A stretch of DNA of 34,978 bases, from positions 1 through 34,978 of the forward strand of contig JBDRNZ010000035.1 in the NCBI GenBank assembly GCA_043810515.1, read 5' to 3'. Shown here piece after piece: positions 20,955 through 29,301 of this stretch (the stretch's first letter is position 1; every line of letters begins with the position of its first letter). This DNA comes from WJKQ01 sp043810515. Its GTDB lineage: Bacteria; Patescibacteriota; Gracilibacteria; UBA1369; LOWO2-01-FULL-3. The notes under the pieces are model-generated. The model saw nothing but the letters and a program-made list of their open reading frames with translations, ran no database searches and was not told the DNA's origin. The translations under genes and the position numbers were made by a program.

Positions 20955-23807
20955 TTATTCTGATAAGTCTACTTCAGGTTCGATCGCTCTTTGTATTTCT
21001 TTAAGTCTGTCTTTGAAGATAATCTTTTCCTCATCCGATGGAAGTTCGCTTTCTCCACTTACAACTGCTTCAACTTCATCACTGAGAATTCCAAGTTCCA
21101 TAGGAACAGGCTTTATTTTTCCTCCCTTGTTTAGAGAATAAGCTCTTATCGTTCCTTCGTCATCAAAATAGAATGTGGTATTTTCAACCGTGACTTTTGC
21201 AAATGCTCTTTTAGTCGGGATTGTGTCTTTGTAAAGATTTGCTTTCAGGCTTTCTATTTGTTTATTTTCTACGGATGTCGGTTTTTCTATAGCGAGAGTG
21301 CGTGTGACTGGCGCATCAATTGTTCCTTCCTGAAATGTTATTTTTTGAGGAAATTCTTCAAAGCCTTTGACAGTGCTTGAGGGTTCCGGAGCGGGAGCCG
21401 GGTTTTCTGTTGCGGCGACTGATGGCTCGGGTTCTGCCGATGGGGCTGGTTCTTCGATTTTCTTTACGGCATAATTTGGACTGTTTTCGTCATCCTCTAC
21501 AAATTCGTATCCCTCTTTTGGCAGGAATGATTCCGGATCTTTAGGGTCTGGTATAAGTAATCCTTCTTTTTCAGCTTCTCTGCTGTTCATGAATGGCGTG
21601 CCTGCGGCCTGTGCTTTTTTTCTTGCTGCGGCTTCTTCGGCGGTGTCAGCAGTATCGGCAGGTTTCTCGGTTGGTTGTTCTGGGGCCGGGGCCGGAGTTG
21701 GGGCCGGCGCTGGGGCCGGAGTTGGGGCCGGCGCTGGGGCCGGGGCTGGGGCCGGCGCTGGCGCTGGGGCCGGAGTTGGGGCCGGAGTTGGGGCCGGCGC
21801 TGGGGCCGGTGCTGGCGCTGGGGCCGGAGCTGGGGCCGGGGTTGGGGTTGGCGTTGGCGTTGGGGTTGGGGTCGGGGTCGGGGCTGGCGCTGGGGTCGGG
21901 GTCGGGGTCGGGGTTGGCGTTGGCGTTGGGGTTGGGGTCGGGGTCGGGGCTGGCGCTGGGGTCGGGGTCGGGGTCGGGGCTGGCGCTGGGGCCGGAGCTG
22001 GCGCTTCTGAAACTCCTGCTCTTTCTTTTACATATTCTTCTAATCGCTCTTCTGTTAATGGTTCTTTTGGAGTGGGTGTAACCGGCGTTGGCTGCTGTTT
22101 TGGAAGCAGGGTTTTTGCGGCTTTTTTCGCCATTTCCAATGGTTTTGTTACCATTGCTTTGCCGAGGGATTTTAATTTCTCAAGGTAGGAAGGTTTTTGT
22201 TCTTCGGGAGTTTGTGGGGGAAGTTTTTCATCAGCTTTTTTTGCCCCCTCTTTGAAAGGTTTCACTATTTCCTGACCCATTTTTTTATAAGTTTCAAGAA
22301 GTGATGGATTCGGTTGTGGCGCAGATGTCGGAGCTGCTTGTGTTTGAGCTGGTTGCGGTTGCGTTTGCGCTGCTTTGGCCAGTGTTTCAGGAGTCGCATC
22401 GACAGGCTTTAATGTCATCTCTATTGCTCTCAGTTTTATGCCGGATTTTCTACTTTGTGCGTCTTTTACTTTTGTTCCGATGTCCAGGTAAAAATTGTCG
22501 GTTTCCGGATCGAATTCTGATGACGTTAATGATTTTTTCAGGTCTTCGGCACGTTGTACCGCGAGGGCGTAATCAAAAAGCTTTCCGCCTTCCAGGAACT
22601 GGTTTTTTTCGTCCAGGGTTTTTAGATATTCATCTCCGCCTTTACCGGTTTTAACCGCGTCAATATAAGCCTGCATTGTTCGTTCCTGGTTTGCAGTGAG
22701 CGTTATATTTGTTTTAGCATTCATCAATTTTTCAAATGCTGCGGCTTTTTCTTTGTGCCAGGCTTCACCACGTTTTTTATCCATGTGGGCTGTTCCGTCG
22801 GCACCTCCCATCCAGTCAATGCCGACTCCCTGTTCGCCAAGTTCGTCTTTTATCGAAACTATGGCTTCAAGAATTTTTCTGGCTTCTTTTCCCGCTTTGG
22901 AATTTTTGTATTCGCCAAGTTCGTAATTGTAAATGGCATTACGAATGGCTTCGGGCGTAACGTCCAGATTTTTTGAAGTTTTTAAAATCTGTGTAAGTTT
23001 TGGAATCAAAATGTCACTTTCAATGATGTTTTCTATTTCATCGGTCATTCTTTCGCCCATGTAGACATCGGGATCATGACCTTTGAAGAAATTCGCACTG
23101 AGGGTTTCAAGTTCTTTTGTGATTTTACCTTCTGCGGGAGTGTCAGACTCGATTTTTCCAATTTCATCAAGCCTTGCTGCTGCAGTTTCTATGGTTGTTG
23201 TCATTTCCTCATGCAGTGGTATGAGTTTATTGATAATATCGTTTCGCAGGGCTTCGTTTCCTATGCCTTTTTTGATTAATATTTCTTTTACTGATTTCTT
23301 GAAAGTCTCTTCTTTCAGCTGATCTTTTGCATTTTGTATTCTCTCTTTTTGCTTTTCTATTTTTCCCTTTGCCGCGGCGTAATAGTCCAGAATTTCTTTT
23401 GAGAATTGGCCTGAAATGGCTGTCTCTTTTGCTCCAAGTTTTTCTCCCAAATTTTTCAAAAATTCTGTAACATCCGTTACTTTGGCATTTTTCACTTCTT
23501 TTTTTATTGTTTCTACTTCGCCTAATTCTTTTTCAGCCAAAACGTACAGACCTTCCGTGTATTTTTCAGGATTATCTGTAACCTTCCTAAGAGAAATTTC
23601 CAATTCCTCGATCTGACTTTCTAAAAGAGGTTTTAGTTCTTCTGGTGCAGATTCGGAAACTCCTTTTTCTTCATTTTTTTTGGTTTCAATTGTTTTAAGA
23701 GTTTTTTCTAATTTCGCGGCTTCCACGCCTTTGGAGTCAACGGCTCTGGACGTTTGTGCATCCGGTGCCTCTGGAGGATTCTGGAAAATTAGTCTATGTT
23801 CTTTCAT
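20955..23807 (-). CDS. Large repeat-containing protein with Pro-Ala/Pro-Thr stalk
   Basis: 950 residues of no recognised family. Residues 1-60 are polar. About 60-560 are mostly helical, with coiled-coil stretches. About 505-600 are Pro/Gln-rich, including two similar segments (LLETYKKMGQEIVKPFKEGAKKADEKLPPQ and a YLEKLKSLGKAMVTKPLE-type copy). About 602-709 is an almost pure dipeptide stalk of Pro-Ala and Pro-Thr. The last ~240 residues are mixed alpha/beta and acidic (e.g. TTFYFDDEGTIRAYSLNKG). No signal peptide or membrane helix is evident at the start. It follows the 111-residue coiled-coil gene by 6 nt, probably as one transcript. A rigid spacer between two interacting ends is the simplest reading. 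Confidence 0.8.
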   Translation of the reverse strand: MKEHRLIFQNPPEAPDAQTSRAVDSKGVEAAKLEKTLKTIETKKNEEKGVSESAPEELKPLLESQIEELEISLRKVTDNPEKYTEGLYVLAEKELGEVETIKKEVKNAKVTDVTEFLKNLGEKLGAKETAISGQFSKEILDYYAAAKGKIEKQKERIQNAKDQLKEETFKKSVKEILIKKGIGNEALRNDIINKLIPLHEEMTTTIETAAARLDEIGKIESDTPAEGKITKELETLSANFFKGHDPDVYMGERMTDEIENIIESDILIPKLTQILKTSKNLDVTPEAIRNAIYNYELGEYKNSKAGKEARKILEAIVSIKDELGEQGVGIDWMGGADGTAHMDKKRGEAWHKEKAAAFEKLMNAKTNITLTANQERTMQAYIDAVKTGKGGDEYLKTLDEKNQFLEGGKLFDYALAVQRAEDLKKSLTSSEFDPETDNFYLDIGTKVKDAQSRKSGIKLRAIEMTLKPVDATPETLAKAAQTQPQPAQTQAAPTSAPQPNPSLLETYKKMGQEIVKPFKEGAKKADEKLPPQTPEEQKPSYLEKLKSLGKAMVTKPLEMAKKAAKTLLPKQQPTPVTPTPKEPLTEERLEEYVKERAGVSEAPAPAPAPAPTPTPTPAPAPTPTPTPTPTPTPTPTPTPAPAPTPTPTPTPTPTPTPAPAPAPAPAPAPAPAPTPAPTPAPAPAPAPAPAPAPAPTPAPAPAPTPAPAPEQPTEKPADTADTAEEAAARKKAQAAGTPFMNSREAEKEGLLIPDPKDPESFLPKEGYEFVEDDENSPNYAVKKIEEPAPSAEPEPSVAATENPAPAPEPSSTVKGFEEFPQKITFQEGTIDAPVTRTLAIEKPTSVENKQIESLKANLYKDTIPTKRAFAKVTVENTTFYFDDEGTIRAYSLNKGGKIKPVPMELGILSDEVEAVVSGESELPSDEEKIIFKDRLKEIQRAIEPEVDLSE
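21682..22005. repeat. Hexanucleotide tandem array with a 66-bp perfect duplication
   Basis: Fifty-four consecutive GG-rich hexamers (GGGGCC, GGAGTT, GGCGCT, GGGGTC and variants) lie within the 950-residue gene and encode alternating Pro and Ala/Thr. Bases 21844-21909 and 21910-21975 are identical 11-hexamer blocks, and a partial third copy begins at 21976 differently. This indicates recent tandem expansion. Confidence 0.9.
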
Positions 23808-23813
23808 TTTAAT

Positions 23814-24149
23814 TTATTTTAGTTTGTTTAAGAGGGTGCTCATTTGAGATTTTTCTTTTTGCTGGTCGAGGGTTTCCGCGTCTTTTTTTAGAAGATGTTC
23901 GAAATCTTTTTTCATTTCAAGTACACGATTGTACAGCTTTTTCAAAAGTTTGAACTGGGAAGCCTCCGCGGCTACCTCTTTTTCGTTTTCCTCGGTCAAA
24001 AAAGCGATAACCTCTGCGCTCTTTTCTTCGGGCAGAGCGGCAAGAAGTTTTATTTGACGCTCCTGCTGGTCTGGAGTAAGAGCCGCGAACGACTTTGAGG
24101 CCGAAACAAGCGCTTTTAGCTTTTCATTTTTGATCGCTGAAAGATCCAT
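23814..24149 (-). CDS. Small helical coiled-coil protein
   Basis: 111 residues, nearly all helix-forming. Leu/Lys/Glu-rich segments such as FKLLKKLYNRVLEMKKDFEHLLKK suggest a coiled coil. No membrane helix, no cysteines and no recognised family. It ends 6 nt before the 950-residue gene on the same strand. Both probably share the promoter at 24177-24205, so the proteins may interact. Confidence 0.7.
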   Translation of the reverse strand: MDLSAIKNEKLKALVSASKSFAALTPDQQERQIKLLAALPEEKSAEVIAFLTEENEKEVAAEASQFKLLKKLYNRVLEMKKDFEHLLKKDAETLDQQKEKSQMSTLLNKLK

Positions 24150-24176
24150 GTTTTGTTTTTATTTTTCGTCATGTTT

Positions 24177-24205
24177 ATTTTAACATAAAAGCTGACTTTT
24201 TGCAA
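24177..24205 (-). promoter_or_regulatory. Promoter of the coiled-coil/stalk protein pair
   Basis: Minus-strand TTGCAA (24200-24205) and TAAAAT (24177-24182) at 17-bp spacing. The start is predicted about 20 nt before the ATG at 24149. Confidence 0.48.
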
Positions 24206-24211
24206 GCGGGG

Positions 24212-25570
24212 CTATTTTTTATGTTTTTCAAAAGCAGTGGCGATATTATTTCCTATAACCCTTTGTATTACTGCAGCCTTTTGGCCATTTTTATATTCCC
24301 CGTGAGGAGCCTTTTGTTCATTTGTTATCTTTGCCTGCAAATCAACGATTTGCACTTCTACTGGAAAATTTACGCGTCTCCTTTTACCCGATTCGTCTTT
24401 TATCCATAGATCTATGTCAAACGTCACCTGCAGTGCCCGGTATTCAGGCATAGAATATTCATTGTCCTTCTTTGGATCGTATTTTTTTGCAAGGATTTCA
24501 GAATCGTCAACGGTGACCGACAGATCCTTAAACAGATCTTCCGCAGCCTGCGTGTCCCCCAGAACCATTCTTAGTTTTTCCGTATCTATTCCGACGTTCT
24601 TTGTCTCGGACAGACGGATATTATAGCCTGGAAATATTGCCGTGCCCGGTTCAAAAAACATGTGATAAAACAGTTTCATAGCGTCTGAGGCATTATTGGT
24701 ATAAACCCTGAAGCCGAGTACGTCCAAAATTGACTCCATTCTGTCCTCAGCCCGACGCAGTAGTTTCACTATAATCTGCTCTCTGGTTTTCTGTCTCAAT
24801 TCGAAGCCCATGATGGGCATAGGGATCTGTCCAGATCGCGCAGGCATAAAAACCCATGATTTTCTCTCCTTTCCATTACCGTTTACGCCGTTTTCCCTCT
24901 GTTGTTTTTTTGTAAACTCACTGGTGGTTTTAAAATTGTGGCTTAATGTTTTTTCAAGCTCCGGCATTATCTTTTCCGCCAAAGCAAATTTCACATCCCC
25001 TTCCATATAATTTATCACGGCTGCAGTCCTGAGAAGCGCGCAGGCCTGTGTTATAAAGTGCCTGTTTCCTTCTCCCGCGGAAGTCATGAAAATTCTATAT
25101 ATTCCTTCCGGCGTTTTAAAATCCCTAAGTTCGGGCGGAAGGCGTTTTTGTTTTCCTTCGCGAATATAATTGTCATAAAAATCAGCGCTCTCTGTAAAAA
25201 CCGTTTGGAGATATTCCATATCTTCCTTGTTTTCCATGTCTAAATTATGTACTTTCAAAAACTTTTTTATAGCTTCTGGCGTTGTAAGACCGAGGGTTCT
25301 TGCGTCAATCATCGAACTTTTTAGTTTCGGTCCGCGTAAATATGGGGCTATAGCTGAACTGAGGACATCTTTTAGCGACAATCTTGTTTCCGTGCTTATA
25401 CCCTCAGCTTCATTTAGTCCTTTATCTATAGCCTCTTCGGCGCTTTGTTCCGGACTGTCTGCCTGTGTCTCAGCTACTATGCCAAGTGCGCGGGCAGCAC
25501 CTTTAAATGGAGCTATTTCTGTCTCTTCACGTATGAATTTTCCGAGTTGCTCTTTATTACTTTCTCCCAT
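24212..25570 (-). CDS. Protein with a divergent RelA/SpoT-like domain (tentative)
   Basis: 452 residues. The C-terminal half shows, in order, four motifs resembling the (p)ppGpp synthetase fold: ILDVLGFRVY (281-290; cf. DLxGxRV with catalytic Asp), EYRALQVTF (376-384; cf. NGYQSLHT), FPVEVQIVD (402-410; cf. VEIQIRT with catalytic Glu), and APHGEYKNG (421-429; cf. AHWxYKxG). Conserved Asp, Arg, Tyr, Glu and Tyr-Lys positions survive, while the usual His of YQSLH is Gln. The first ~200 residues are helical and unrecognised. It may make an alarmone or act as a nucleotidyltransferase-like toxin or regulator; an inactive relative is possible. It has its own promoter with an inverted repeat in the spacer. 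Confidence 0.6.
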   Translation of the reverse strand: MGESNKEQLGKFIREETEIAPFKGAARALGIVAETQADSPEQSAEEAIDKGLNEAEGISTETRLSLKDVLSSAIAPYLRGPKLKSSMIDARTLGLTTPEAIKKFLKVHNLDMENKEDMEYLQTVFTESADFYDNYIREGKQKRLPPELRDFKTPEGIYRIFMTSAGEGNRHFITQACALLRTAAVINYMEGDVKFALAEKIMPELEKTLSHNFKTTSEFTKKQQRENGVNGNGKERKSWVFMPARSGQIPMPIMGFELRQKTREQIIVKLLRRAEDRMESILDVLGFRVYTNNASDAMKLFYHMFFEPGTAIFPGYNIRLSETKNVGIDTEKLRMVLGDTQAAEDLFKDLSVTVDDSEILAKKYDPKKDNEYSMPEYRALQVTFDIDLWIKDESGKRRRVNFPVEVQIVDLQAKITNEQKAPHGEYKNGQKAAVIQRVIGNNIATAFEKHKK

Positions 25571-25596
25571 TTTTCATTATTTAAATTTTACTCATA

Positions 25597-25624
25597 ATAC
25601 TAACATTTATCTTGTAAATGTCAA
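25597..25624 (-). promoter_or_regulatory. Promoter and possible operator of the RelA/SpoT-like gene
   Basis: Minus-strand TTGACA (25619-25624) and TAGTAT (25597-25602) at 16-bp spacing. ACATTTA (25603-25609) and TAAATGT (25615-25621) form a perfect 7-bp inverted repeat filling the spacer, so a dimeric regulator bound here would compete with polymerase. Confidence 0.48.
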
Positions 25625-25646
25625 CCCTTATTACGGGTCGTTTGCT

Positions 25647-26681
25647 TTATTTTCTAATGAATTTGTACAGGCGGTAAAGCAGGTAGAAAAATGGCCTGAA
25701 GGCGTGTTCCTGCGGGGGAAAATATGATATTTTCTGGCCGCCGAATTTTTCTTTGAAGTCGGTCACGCCGCGCCATGGGTGGTTTTTGGCGCCTTCGGGT
25801 GATATTCCAAAAAAATCGTAATATTTAAAGCCGTCCGAGGCCGCATCTTTTATGATTTTCCAATGAAGAAGGTATGGTGCCATGACGTTGCGGTATTCAT
25901 TGCTGGAAGCGCCGTAATAGTAAGTGGCGGTATCGGAGAAATACGTGACTATTACGCCTGCAATGATTTTTCCTTCGTACTCCGCGAGGTAAAGTGAAGC
26001 GTTGCGTGTGGGGACAAGGCTTTGCAGCATTGTTTCGTAAAATTCTTTGTCGTGGCCGGAGAAGCCGTCTCTTTTGGTGGTTGTTGAAAGAATGTCGTAA
26101 AAGGCCTCGAGGTCGCGGGAGAAAGAGGATTTGTCGGATGTTTTTGTGACATGTATTTTGACTCCTTTTTTCTCCGCGAGACGGATGTTGTAGCGGCCTT
26201 TTGGTTTCATTTGTTTCAGAATTTCATCTTCGGACTGCGTGATATCCAGAATCAGTGTGTGCTCCGGCTGGAAACCGGTGTGGGTTTCGTGGAAGGTTTT
26301 GAAAGTTTTGTGCGGATGGGAGCCTTTTATCAGCGGCGGGTCTATTCTCAAAAATATTGAATTTTCTTTTTTGGCAATGGATTTGGCCGCCTTCAAAAGT
26401 TCATCCATCTGTGCCTGCACATCGGCACTGTAGTCCAAAAGCGGGCCTCGCGGCGCGTAAAGCCACGTGAAGCCTTTGGGAAGGCGATGACGTACAAGTA
26501 GCGTGCCTCCGATGATCTTTTTGTTCTCTTCAAGAACAATTATCCAATATTTCCCACGAGAAGACACGTTGTCCTGAAAATGAGCCCAGGATAATGACTG
26601 GTGGATTGTCGAAATGGGGTTTCCGCGTGCGAAATTCTCCCAGAGCTTTTCTTCGGATTTTTCTAAAATTTTAGCTTTCAC
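25647..26681 (-). CDS. FemAB-type aminoacyltransferase
   Basis: 344 residues with two GNAT-like halves, as in FemX/FemAB enzymes that attach amino acids from aminoacyl-tRNA to the peptidoglycan stem peptide. Seen: QSLSWAHFQDNV, GGTLLVRHRLPKG, YAPRGPLLDY, ILKQMKPKGRYNIRLAEKKGV (the KxRYNIRxA hallmark), YYGASSNEYRNVMAPYLLHW, and the late YDFFGISP ... HPWRGVTDFKEKFGG. It starts with GTG overlapping the ftsZ stop (TAGTG), so translation is coupled to the division gene. Substrate amino acid unknown. Confidence 0.9.
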   Translation of the reverse strand: MKAKILEKSEEKLWENFARGNPISTIHQSLSWAHFQDNVSSRGKYWIIVLEENKKIIGGTLLVRHRLPKGFTWLYAPRGPLLDYSADVQAQMDELLKAAKSIAKKENSIFLRIDPPLIKGSHPHKTFKTFHETHTGFQPEHTLILDITQSEDEILKQMKPKGRYNIRLAEKKGVKIHVTKTSDKSSFSRDLEAFYDILSTTTKRDGFSGHDKEFYETMLQSLVPTRNASLYLAEYEGKIIAGVIVTYFSDTATYYYGASSNEYRNVMAPYLLHWKIIKDAASDGFKYYDFFGISPEGAKNHPWRGVTDFKEKFGGQKISYFPPQEHAFRPFFYLLYRLYKFIRK

Positions 26682-27847
26682 TAGTTCATCTTTTGCCTGA
26701 TGAACGCCGGGATGTCAAGCTCGTTGTCGGTCTGCTTGATTGGAAGAGCGTCATCTTTTCTGATAGCAGATCGCGGACGTAGCAGCGAAGATCCCTCGTT
26801 TTGTTTGTAGTCAAATCCCGTTGCAATAACCGTAACCTTAACTTCGCCGGTATAAGAGTCGTTTATGACCGCGCCAAAGATTATGTTTGCTTCAGGATCA
26901 GATGCCTCTGTGATGATTCTCGCAGCTTCATCGACCTCAAACATGCTCAGGTCGTTTCCGCCGGTAATATTGAAAAGCACTCCTTTTGCCCCGTCGATTG
27001 AAAGCTCGAGAAGAGGACTTTCGATAGCTGATTTTGCCGCTTCGGCAGCTCTATTTTCACCTGTTCCGTAGCCGATTCCCATAAGCGCGGATCCGGCATT
27101 TTCCATAACAGCCTTAACGTCCGCAAAGTCCACATTTATCATTCCGTGAACCGTGATGAGATCGGCTATTCCCTGGACACCTTGCCTCAAAACGTCGTCA
27201 ACAACCGCAAACGCATCGTTTAAAGGTGTTTTTTTGTCGATAATTGAAAGAATTTTGTCGTTTGGAATCATGATCAACGTGTCGAGTTTATTTTTCAGAT
27301 TTTCAAGACCTTCGTCGGCCTGTGATTTTCTTCTGTGGCCTTCAAATGAAAAAGGTTTTGTAACCACAGCAACCGTCAAAATTCCCATTTCCTTTGCAAC
27401 ATTCGCAATAACCGGCGCGCCTCCCGTACCCGTTCCTCCGCCAAGTCCGCATGTGATAAAGATCATGTCGCTTCCGTCTATCGCGTCGCGGATTTCATCA
27501 ACGCTTTCCTCGGCTGCCTGTCTTCCGATGTCAGGATTGCTGCCAGCTCCGAGACCACGTGTCGTGGCTTTTCCGATATTGATTTTTGTGGCCGCTTCCG
27601 AATGATAAAGAGCCTGCGCGTCTGTGTTTATCGCAATAAAATCTATTCCCTTCAGGCCCGTCTTGATCATGCGGTTTATCGCGTTTCCACCGCCGCCGCC
27701 GACACCAATAACTTTAATATTCGCGACCGGTGTTATTTCCGGCGTTACTTCCATAGTTTTGGATCTTGGTTTGCGCGACGAAGATTGAGTTTCTCTTTGC
27801 GATGAGAAAAGATTCTTAAGTTCCTGATTATCATCTTGTATAGCCAT
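26681..27847 (-). CDS. ftsZ: Cell division protein FtsZ
   Basis: The tubulin-like GTPase that forms the cytokinetic ring. 388 residues. Seen: VIGVGGGGGNAINRM near residue 46, the GTP-binding signature GGGTGTGGAP (136-145), the T7-loop region with NVDFADVKAVM, and a good C-terminal peptide LDIPAFIRQKMN for binding FtsA. The N-terminal 40 residues are a polar extension. It lies between ftsA and the FemAB-type gene, in the conventional order ftsA-ftsZ. Confidence 0.97.
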   Translation of the reverse strand: MAIQDDNQELKNLFSSQRETQSSSRKPRSKTMEVTPEITPVANIKVIGVGGGGGNAINRMIKTGLKGIDFIAINTDAQALYHSEAATKINIGKATTRGLGAGSNPDIGRQAAEESVDEIRDAIDGSDMIFITCGLGGGTGTGGAPVIANVAKEMGILTVAVVTKPFSFEGHRRKSQADEGLENLKNKLDTLIMIPNDKILSIIDKKTPLNDAFAVVDDVLRQGVQGIADLITVHGMINVDFADVKAVMENAGSALMGIGYGTGENRAAEAAKSAIESPLLELSIDGAKGVLFNITGGNDLSMFEVDEAARIITEASDPEANIIFGAVINDSYTGEVKVTVIATGFDYKQNEGSSLLRPRSAIRKDDALPIKQTDNELDIPAFIRQKMN

Positions 27848-27871
27848 GGGATTTTAAGTTTAGGAGGATAA

Positions 27872-27902
27872 ATTATTATCCGCTCCTTGACATGTTGTCA
27901 AG
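27872..27902 (-). promoter_or_regulatory. Probable ftsZ promoter with an inverted repeat
   Basis: CTTGACA (27886-27892) and TGTCAAG (27896-27902) form a 7-bp inverted repeat with a 3-nt loop. The minus-strand TTGACA (27896-27901) pairs with AATAAT (27872-27877) at 18-bp spacing. The -10 lies within GGATAA-N4-TTATCC, a second small palindrome. ftsZ may therefore be transcribed partly on its own. Confidence 0.45.
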
Positions 27903-27915
27903 AAGAAGTCTGCTT

Positions 27916-29157
27916 TTAAGGGAAAAGATTTTTTATCCAGCTTTTTACACCGGTAAAACTTTTTTTCAGATTTATACCACGCAGCCCCAGGCCCGCATGA
28001 TGCCTTCCCTCAAATCTTGATCCCCAAATCAGAAGCCCTATTGATGTCGCATATGCCGGATCGTCTATTTTATCAACGACACCGTCATAATTTTGAGGAA
28101 ATCCTATCTGTACCGGTAAATTTAAAGTTTCTCTGGCAAGATCGGTAACTCCCGGCAATTTCGAGCCCGCACCGGTTAAAATCGCTCCGGCAGGCAGCAT
28201 GCCGTCTCTGTGAATTTTCGCAAGTTCGTCTTTAACAAGCAGAAATATCTCGTTGTATCTGGCCTGGATAATTTCGACCACCTGTTTTTTTGAGACCAGA
28301 TGCGTATCGATTTTACTTATAAGGGAAAGATCTATCGTTTCTCTGTCATTCACGTCTTCGGGCAAAGTGCTTCCGTATTCGATTTTTACTTTTTCAGCTG
28401 TGTCTATTGAAGTCCTGAGGCCAATTGCAACGTCGTTTGTGACGTTTTCGCCGCCAACCGGAATTACCGCCGTATGCAGAATGGCTCCGTCCTCAAAAAC
28501 GCTTACAGCCGTGCCGCCGCAGCCGATATCTATGACGATTACGCCAAGCTCTTTTTGTCTTTTTGAAAGGACGGCTTCGGCAGGCGCGAGTGAATTTGGG
28601 ATTATATCGTCTATATCAACTCCTGACTGAAGAACGCATTTTTCAAGATTTTTTATGGCCGGATCAAATCCGGTAACGATGTGAGTTTCAACCTCAAGTC
28701 TTATTCCCATCATTCCAACGGGATATTTTATGCCTTTTTGTTCGTCTACTGTGAATGTTTTTGGAACTATGCGAAGAATTCTTCGGTTACTTGGAATCGT
28801 TACGGCTTGAGCCGCTTCCAGCACACGGTCAACGTCATCCTCGGAAATTTCGTTCTGGTTCTGAGCAACTGCTATAACTCCTTTTGAATTCAGCGATTCT
28901 ATATGATTTCCGCCCAGTCCCAAAAACACGTGGTTGATAGGTTCTCCAGCCATTCGCTCCGCATCCTCAAGCGAGGATGAAATGCTGTTTATGGTTTCCT
29001 CAACGTCAATCACCGATCCTTTCCGAAGTCCGGTTGATGGCGCTATTCCCACTCCGATAATATTTGGAACAGATGACTGCTCCTCCTGAACACCAACTAC
29101 GGTCCGGATTTTGGAACTACCGATATCCAGGCTCGCCACGATTTTGGATCTTGCCAT
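27916..29157 (-). CDS. ftsA: Cell division protein FtsA
   Basis: An actin-like ATPase that anchors FtsZ to the membrane. 413 residues. Seen: phosphate-1 SLDIGSSKIRTVVG, the 1C region INHVFLGLGG, IVIDIGCGGTAVSVF (phosphate-2), AGAILTGAGSKLPG (adenosine motif), and a short amphipathic C-terminal helix (GVKSWIKNLFP) as the membrane-targeting tail. It lies 68 bp upstream of ftsZ. About 145 bp separate it from the upstream exonuclease gene; this gap is AT-rich and has a small ATACAA/TTGTAT inverted repeat but no convincing terminator. Confidence 0.96.
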   Translation of the reverse strand: MARSKIVASLDIGSSKIRTVVGVQEEQSSVPNIIGVGIAPSTGLRKGSVIDVEETINSISSSLEDAERMAGEPINHVFLGLGGNHIESLNSKGVIAVAQNQNEISEDDVDRVLEAAQAVTIPSNRRILRIVPKTFTVDEQKGIKYPVGMMGIRLEVETHIVTGFDPAIKNLEKCVLQSGVDIDDIIPNSLAPAEAVLSKRQKELGVIVIDIGCGGTAVSVFEDGAILHTAVIPVGGENVTNDVAIGLRTSIDTAEKVKIEYGSTLPEDVNDRETIDLSLISKIDTHLVSKKQVVEIIQARYNEIFLLVKDELAKIHRDGMLPAGAILTGAGSKLPGVTDLARETLNLPVQIGFPQNYDGVVDKIDDPAYATSIGLLIWGSRFEGRHHAGLGLRGINLKKSFTGVKSWIKNLFP

Positions 29158-29301
29158 ATATTTACTAAAAAAAATTATTAGCCCCTTTTTTCGCGTTTTG
29201 GATATTACTAGAAAACAAATTTATATACAACTTTTTTGTATGAAAAATCATGATTTCCCGTGAGGGTGTATAAATTTTTTATTCGGTCAGTCGTGGCCTT
29301 A

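Noticed and set aside
21682..22005. CRISPR-like array
   Set aside because: Units are contiguous hexamers without spacers, in frame in a coding gene; no cas gene is in the window.
21589..22188. Plus-strand Gly/Ala/Val-rich frames through the hexamer repeat
   Set aside because: They are antisense shadows of the repeat inside the 950-residue gene; low complexity keeps several frames open, and the ends have no gene-like features.
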